From: Dokdonella immobilis
GTDB taxonomy: Bacteria; Pseudomonadota; Gammaproteobacteria; Xanthomonadales; Rhodanobacteraceae
DNA: 56,584 bases
NCBI RefSeq assembly: GCF_900115085.1
Contig: NZ_FOVF01000031.1
Span: forward strand, 1-56,584
Reading direction: 5' to 3'
Each line of letters opens with the position of its first letter. Position 1 is the stretch's first letter. The notes beneath the pieces are model-generated. The model had not been told where the DNA came from. It made no database searches and saw nothing but the letters and a program-made list of their open reading frames with translations. Position numbers and translations under genes: made by a program. Shown here one piece after another: positions 54,251 through 56,584 of the stretch.

Positions 54251-55099
54251 ATGAAATTTTCCGGCACCGACCGCTACGTCGCCACCGACGAACTCAAGCT
54301 CGCGGTCAATGCGGCGATCACGCTAGAACGCCCGCTGCTGATCAAGGGCGAACCGGGTACCGGCAAGACCCTGCTCGCCGAGGAGGTGGCGCGCGCGATC
54401 GATGCGCCGCTGTTCACTTGGCACGTCAAGTCGACGACCAAGGCCCAGCAGGGGCTGTACGAATACGATGCGGTCAGCCGCCTGCGTGATTCGCAGCTCG
54501 GCGACGCCCGCGTGCAGGATGTCGGCAACTACATCAAGCGCGGCAAGATGTGGGAGGCCTTCGCCAGCGAGCGCCGCGCCGTGCTCCTGATCGACGAGAT
54601 CGACAAGGCCGACATCGAATTCCCGAACGACCTTCTGCTCGAACTCGATCGCATGGAATTCCACGTCTACGAAACCGGCGAGACGGTGCGCGCCCGCCAT
54701 CGGCCGATCATCGTCATTACCTCCAACAACGAGAAGGAATTGCCGGACGCCTTCCTGCGCCGCTGCTTCTTCCACTACATCGCCTTCCCGGACCGCGCCA
54801 CCCTGGAAAGCATCGTCGCCGTGCACTATCCGCGCATCGCCCAGGACCTGGTCGCCCGAGCCCTCGAAATGTTCTTCGAGTTGCGCGAGGTGCCGGGCCT
54901 GAAGAAGAAGCCTTCGACCTCGGAACTGATCGACTGGCTCAAGCTGCTGCTGGCCGACCAGATCCCGGCCGCCGCGCTGCGCGAGCGCGACGTGGCCAAG
55001 GCCATTCCGCCGCTGTACGGCGCCCTGATCAAGAACGAGCAGGACGTGCAGCTGCTCGAGCGCCTGGCCTTCATGCACCGGCGCCAGAACCGGAGCTGA
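54251..55099 (+). CDS. MoxR-type AAA+ ATPase (second copy, partner of CoxE-like VWA)
   Basis: The 282-residue ATPase has Walker A GEPGTGKT (33-40), YEYDAVSRLRDSQLGD, Walker B AVLLIDEIDKADIEFPNDLLLELDRMEF (shortened here) and TSNNEKELPDAFLRRCFFHYI. It belongs to a different MoxR branch from the one in the Bat operon. GAGGG lies upstream of the ATG. The VWA gene follows after seven bases, so the two should act together. Confidence 0.92.
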   Translation: MKFSGTDRYVATDELKLAVNAAITLERPLLIKGEPGTGKTLLAEEVARAIDAPLFTWHVKSTTKAQQGLYEYDAVSRLRDSQLGDARVQDVGNYIKRGKMWEAFASERRAVLLIDEIDKADIEFPNDLLLELDRMEFHVYETGETVRARHRPIIVITSNNEKELPDAFLRRCFFHYIAFPDRATLESIVAVHYPRIAQDLVARALEMFFELREVPGLKKKPSTSELIDWLKLLLADQIPAAALRERDVAKAIPPLYGALIKNEQDVQLLERLAFMHRRQNRS

Positions 55100-55106
55100 T
55101 GGCGCC

Positions 55107-56282
55107 ATGCTGATCGGCCTGTTCGAAGCCCTGCGCAGCGCGCGCGTGCCGGTGACCCTGCGCGAATGGCTCGACCTGATGGCGGCGCTGCAGGCCGACC
55201 TTGCGTTTGCCGATCGCGAAGCCCTGCATGGCCTCGCGCGCACGATCCTGGTCAAGGACGAACGCCATTTCGACCGCTTCGATCGCGCCTTCTGCAACTA
55301 CCTCAACGGAGTCGACACGATCCTGCCCGAGCAGCTCGCCGCGATCCCGGAGGATTGGCTGCGTGAAGGCATGCAGCGCCTGCTCACGGACGAGGAGAAG
55401 GCGCAGATCGAAGCGCTCGGCGGGCTCGAAAAACTGATGGAGGAATTCCGCAAGCGTCTCGAGGAGCAAAAGGAGCGTCACAGTGGCGGCAACCGCTGGA
55501 TCGGCACCGGTGGCACCAGCCCTTTCGGCGCCGGCGGATACCACCCGGGTGGCATTCGGGTCGGGTCGAAGGGCGGTGGCCGCATGGCGGCCAAGGTCTG
55601 GGAGCAGCGCCTCTACCGCAATCTCGACAGCGACGCCGAACTCGGTCCGCGCAACCTCAAGATCGCACTGCGTCGCCTGCGCCGCTTCGCCCGCGAGGGC
55701 GCGGCCGAGGAACTCGACCTGGACGGCACGATCTCGGCTACCGCGCGCGAAGGCGGCATGCTCGATATCCGCCTGCGCCCAGAACGGCACAACGCGGTCA
55801 AGGTGCTGCTGTTCCTCGATGTTGGCGGCTCGATGGACGAGCACGTCTACGCCTGCGAAGCCCTGTTCGGCGCGGCCAGGTCCGAGTTCAAGCGCCTTGA
55901 GCATTTCTACTTCCACAATTTCATCTACGACCACGTCTGGCGCGACAACCTGCGACGCAGCAACGAAGCGACGCCGACTGCGGAACTGCTGCGCCGCTAC
56001 AACCCCGATCACAAGGTCGTGTTCGTCGGCGATGCCGCGATGGGCCCCTACGAGATCGCCCACGCCGGCGGCAGCGTCGAGTACTGGAACGAGGAACCCG
56101 GTTCGGCCTGGTTCCACCGCCTGCGCAACCACTTCCGAAAGCTCGTCTGGATCAACCCGACGCCGATCGAGCGCTGGCGCTACACACCTTCCACCGATCT
56201 CGTGCGCGAACTGGTCGAGGACAGGATGTATCCGCTGACGCCGCATGGACTGGCCGACGCGATGCGCTTCCTGGCGCGCTAG
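55107..56282 (+). CDS. CoxE-like VWA domain protein
   Basis: The 391-residue cytosolic protein has a helical N-domain, a Gly-rich linker (about 127-160), then a VWA domain whose metal site reads FLDVGGSM (Asp238, Gly240, Ser242), so the first Ser of D-x-S-x-S is Gly. Later blocks include FYFHNFIYDHVW, VVFVGDAAMGPYEI and WINPTPIERW. This is typical of the VWA proteins paired with MoxR ATPases, as CoxE with CoxD. There is no signal peptide. Its TAG is followed by a repeat array. Confidence 0.9.
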   Translation: MLIGLFEALRSARVPVTLREWLDLMAALQADLAFADREALHGLARTILVKDERHFDRFDRAFCNYLNGVDTILPEQLAAIPEDWLREGMQRLLTDEEKAQIEALGGLEKLMEEFRKRLEEQKERHSGGNRWIGTGGTSPFGAGGYHPGGIRVGSKGGGRMAAKVWEQRLYRNLDSDAELGPRNLKIALRRLRRFAREGAAEELDLDGTISATAREGGMLDIRLRPERHNAVKVLLFLDVGGSMDEHVYACEALFGAARSEFKRLEHFYFHNFIYDHVWRDNLRRSNEATPTAELLRRYNPDHKVVFVGDAAMGPYEIAHAGGSVEYWNEEPGSAWFHRLRNHFRKLVWINPTPIERWRYTPSTDLVRELVEDRMYPLTPHGLADAMRFLAR

Positions 56283-56288
56283 CGGGCC

Positions 56289-56486
56289 GGGATTCGGGAT
56301 TCGGGATTCGGGATTCGGGATTCGGGATTCGGGATTCGGGATTCGGGATTCGAGATTCGAGATTCGAGATTCGGAGAGCATGCGCGCTTTTGCGAATACG
56401 TTCGTCGGAACCCGACCGATCCAATCTTGCGGACTGGAGCGGGATACCGGGCTATTTCGAATCCCCAATCCCGAATCCCGAATCCC
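56289..56486. repeat. Composite heptamer repeat with inverted ends
   Basis: Nine GGGATTC copies (56289-56351) and three GAGATTC variants (to 56372) are followed by a core of 86 nt with TCGGAAC at 56405-56411. Then come four inverted units (GAATCCC, one CAATCCC) at 56459-56486. It starts six bases after the TAG of the VWA gene. Its layout matches the element at 4514-4714. Confidence 0.88.
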
Positions 56487-56498
56487 GCGCCCTTAAGC

Positions 56499-56504
56499 TA
56501 CACT
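56499..56504 (+). promoter_or_regulatory. Possible -10 element before the cobalamin riboswitch
   Basis: TACACT is well placed to start transcription just upstream of the riboswitch. The matching -35 position falls in the GAATCCC array and shows no consensus. Confidence 0.3.
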
Positions 56505-56514
56505 GCGCGCCACC

Positions 56515-56584
56515 ACAGGTGCCTGATCGGTTCGATCGGGTGAAACGGGAAGCCGGTACGTTGTCCTTGCGATCGATCCTGATC
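56515..56584 (+). promoter_or_regulatory. Cobalamin riboswitch, 5' part (cut by window edge)
   Basis: GGTGCC at 56518-56523, followed 14 nt later by GGGTGAAACGGGAAGCCGGT (56538-56557), matches the conserved 5' half of adenosylcobalamin riboswitches. The 3' half with its CCGCAAC box should lie beyond the edge. The gene it controls is probably a TonB-dependent B12 receptor or a cobalamin enzyme or synthesis gene to the right. Confidence 0.82.

Noticed and set aside
55071-56468. 465-codon minus-strand frame opposite the VWA gene
   Set aside because: It begins in the repeat array and runs antisense through a gene with clear motifs.

Overview
The window reads as a chromosomal stretch of a high-GC gammaproteobacterium, most likely of the Lysobacterales/Xanthomonadales. 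The reasons are the ponA <- -> pilMNOPQ divergent arrangement, the type B L31, the rpoZ-spoT-recG run, the mlaFEDCB operon facing mlaA, and intergenic arrays of the heptamer GGGATTC, whose reverse strand gives the RIPNPES-type junk peptides familiar from Xanthomonadaceae genomes. I see no rRNA, tRNA, CRISPR array, prophage or insertion sequence. This is mainly core genome with a few accessory or poorly known genes.

Layout. 1-1391 (minus): a small exported protein translationally coupled to a secreted collagen-like Gly-X-Y protein that runs off the left edge. 1866-4510: DUF456, hemolysin III, an exported unknown and a tandem universal stress protein. 4514-4714: heptamer repeats. 4715-11835: gap, a persulfide-dioxygenase-like metallohydrolase coupled to an S1/P1 nuclease, fpr, tkt and an outer-membrane barrel. 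11969-16085: a membrane Ser/Thr kinase with a TPR sensor, and a dicarboxylate symporter. 16229-23520: a complete MoxR-DUF58-DUF4381-BatA-BatB/C-BatD operon, nearly every junction overlapping. 23639-24799: a cNMP-binding EAL phosphodiesterase.

24896-32733: the type IV pilus alignment and secretin operon pilMNOPQ, with its own promoter. It ends in a large Ig-like lipoprotein and one strong terminator, so the lipoprotein probably belongs to the pilus transcript. 32898-35999: PBP1A followed without a gap by a conserved unknown. 36072-36166: an unexplained 19-bp hairpin. 36324-39217: gltA, rpmE2, nucleoside hydrolase. 39313-44399 (minus): rpoZ-spoT-ridA-recG, i.e. stringent response and replication-fork repair. 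44622-48569: the Mla phospholipid transport system. 48683-51566: gmk-yicC and rph-rdgB, divergent. 51607-53967: a histone-deacetylase-like enzyme, hemW and a CPxCG zinc-ribbon protein. 54251-56282: a second MoxR ATPase plus CoxE-like VWA pair. 56515-56584: the 5' half of a cobalamin riboswitch cut by the right edge.

I did not find an unmistakable new multi-gene system. The best leads are: (i) a composite repeat family in which GGGATTC arrays start at, or within 7 nt of, TAG stop codons and flank cores of about 80 nt; (ii) the hairpin at 36072-36166, whose two G-U wobbles pair only in plus-strand RNA; (iii) the Ig-like lipoprotein as a sixth gene of the pilus operon; (iv) the collagen-like protein and its coupled partner. 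Start codons were chosen from Shine-Dalgarno matches, family length and overlap with neighbours; no database search was possible.
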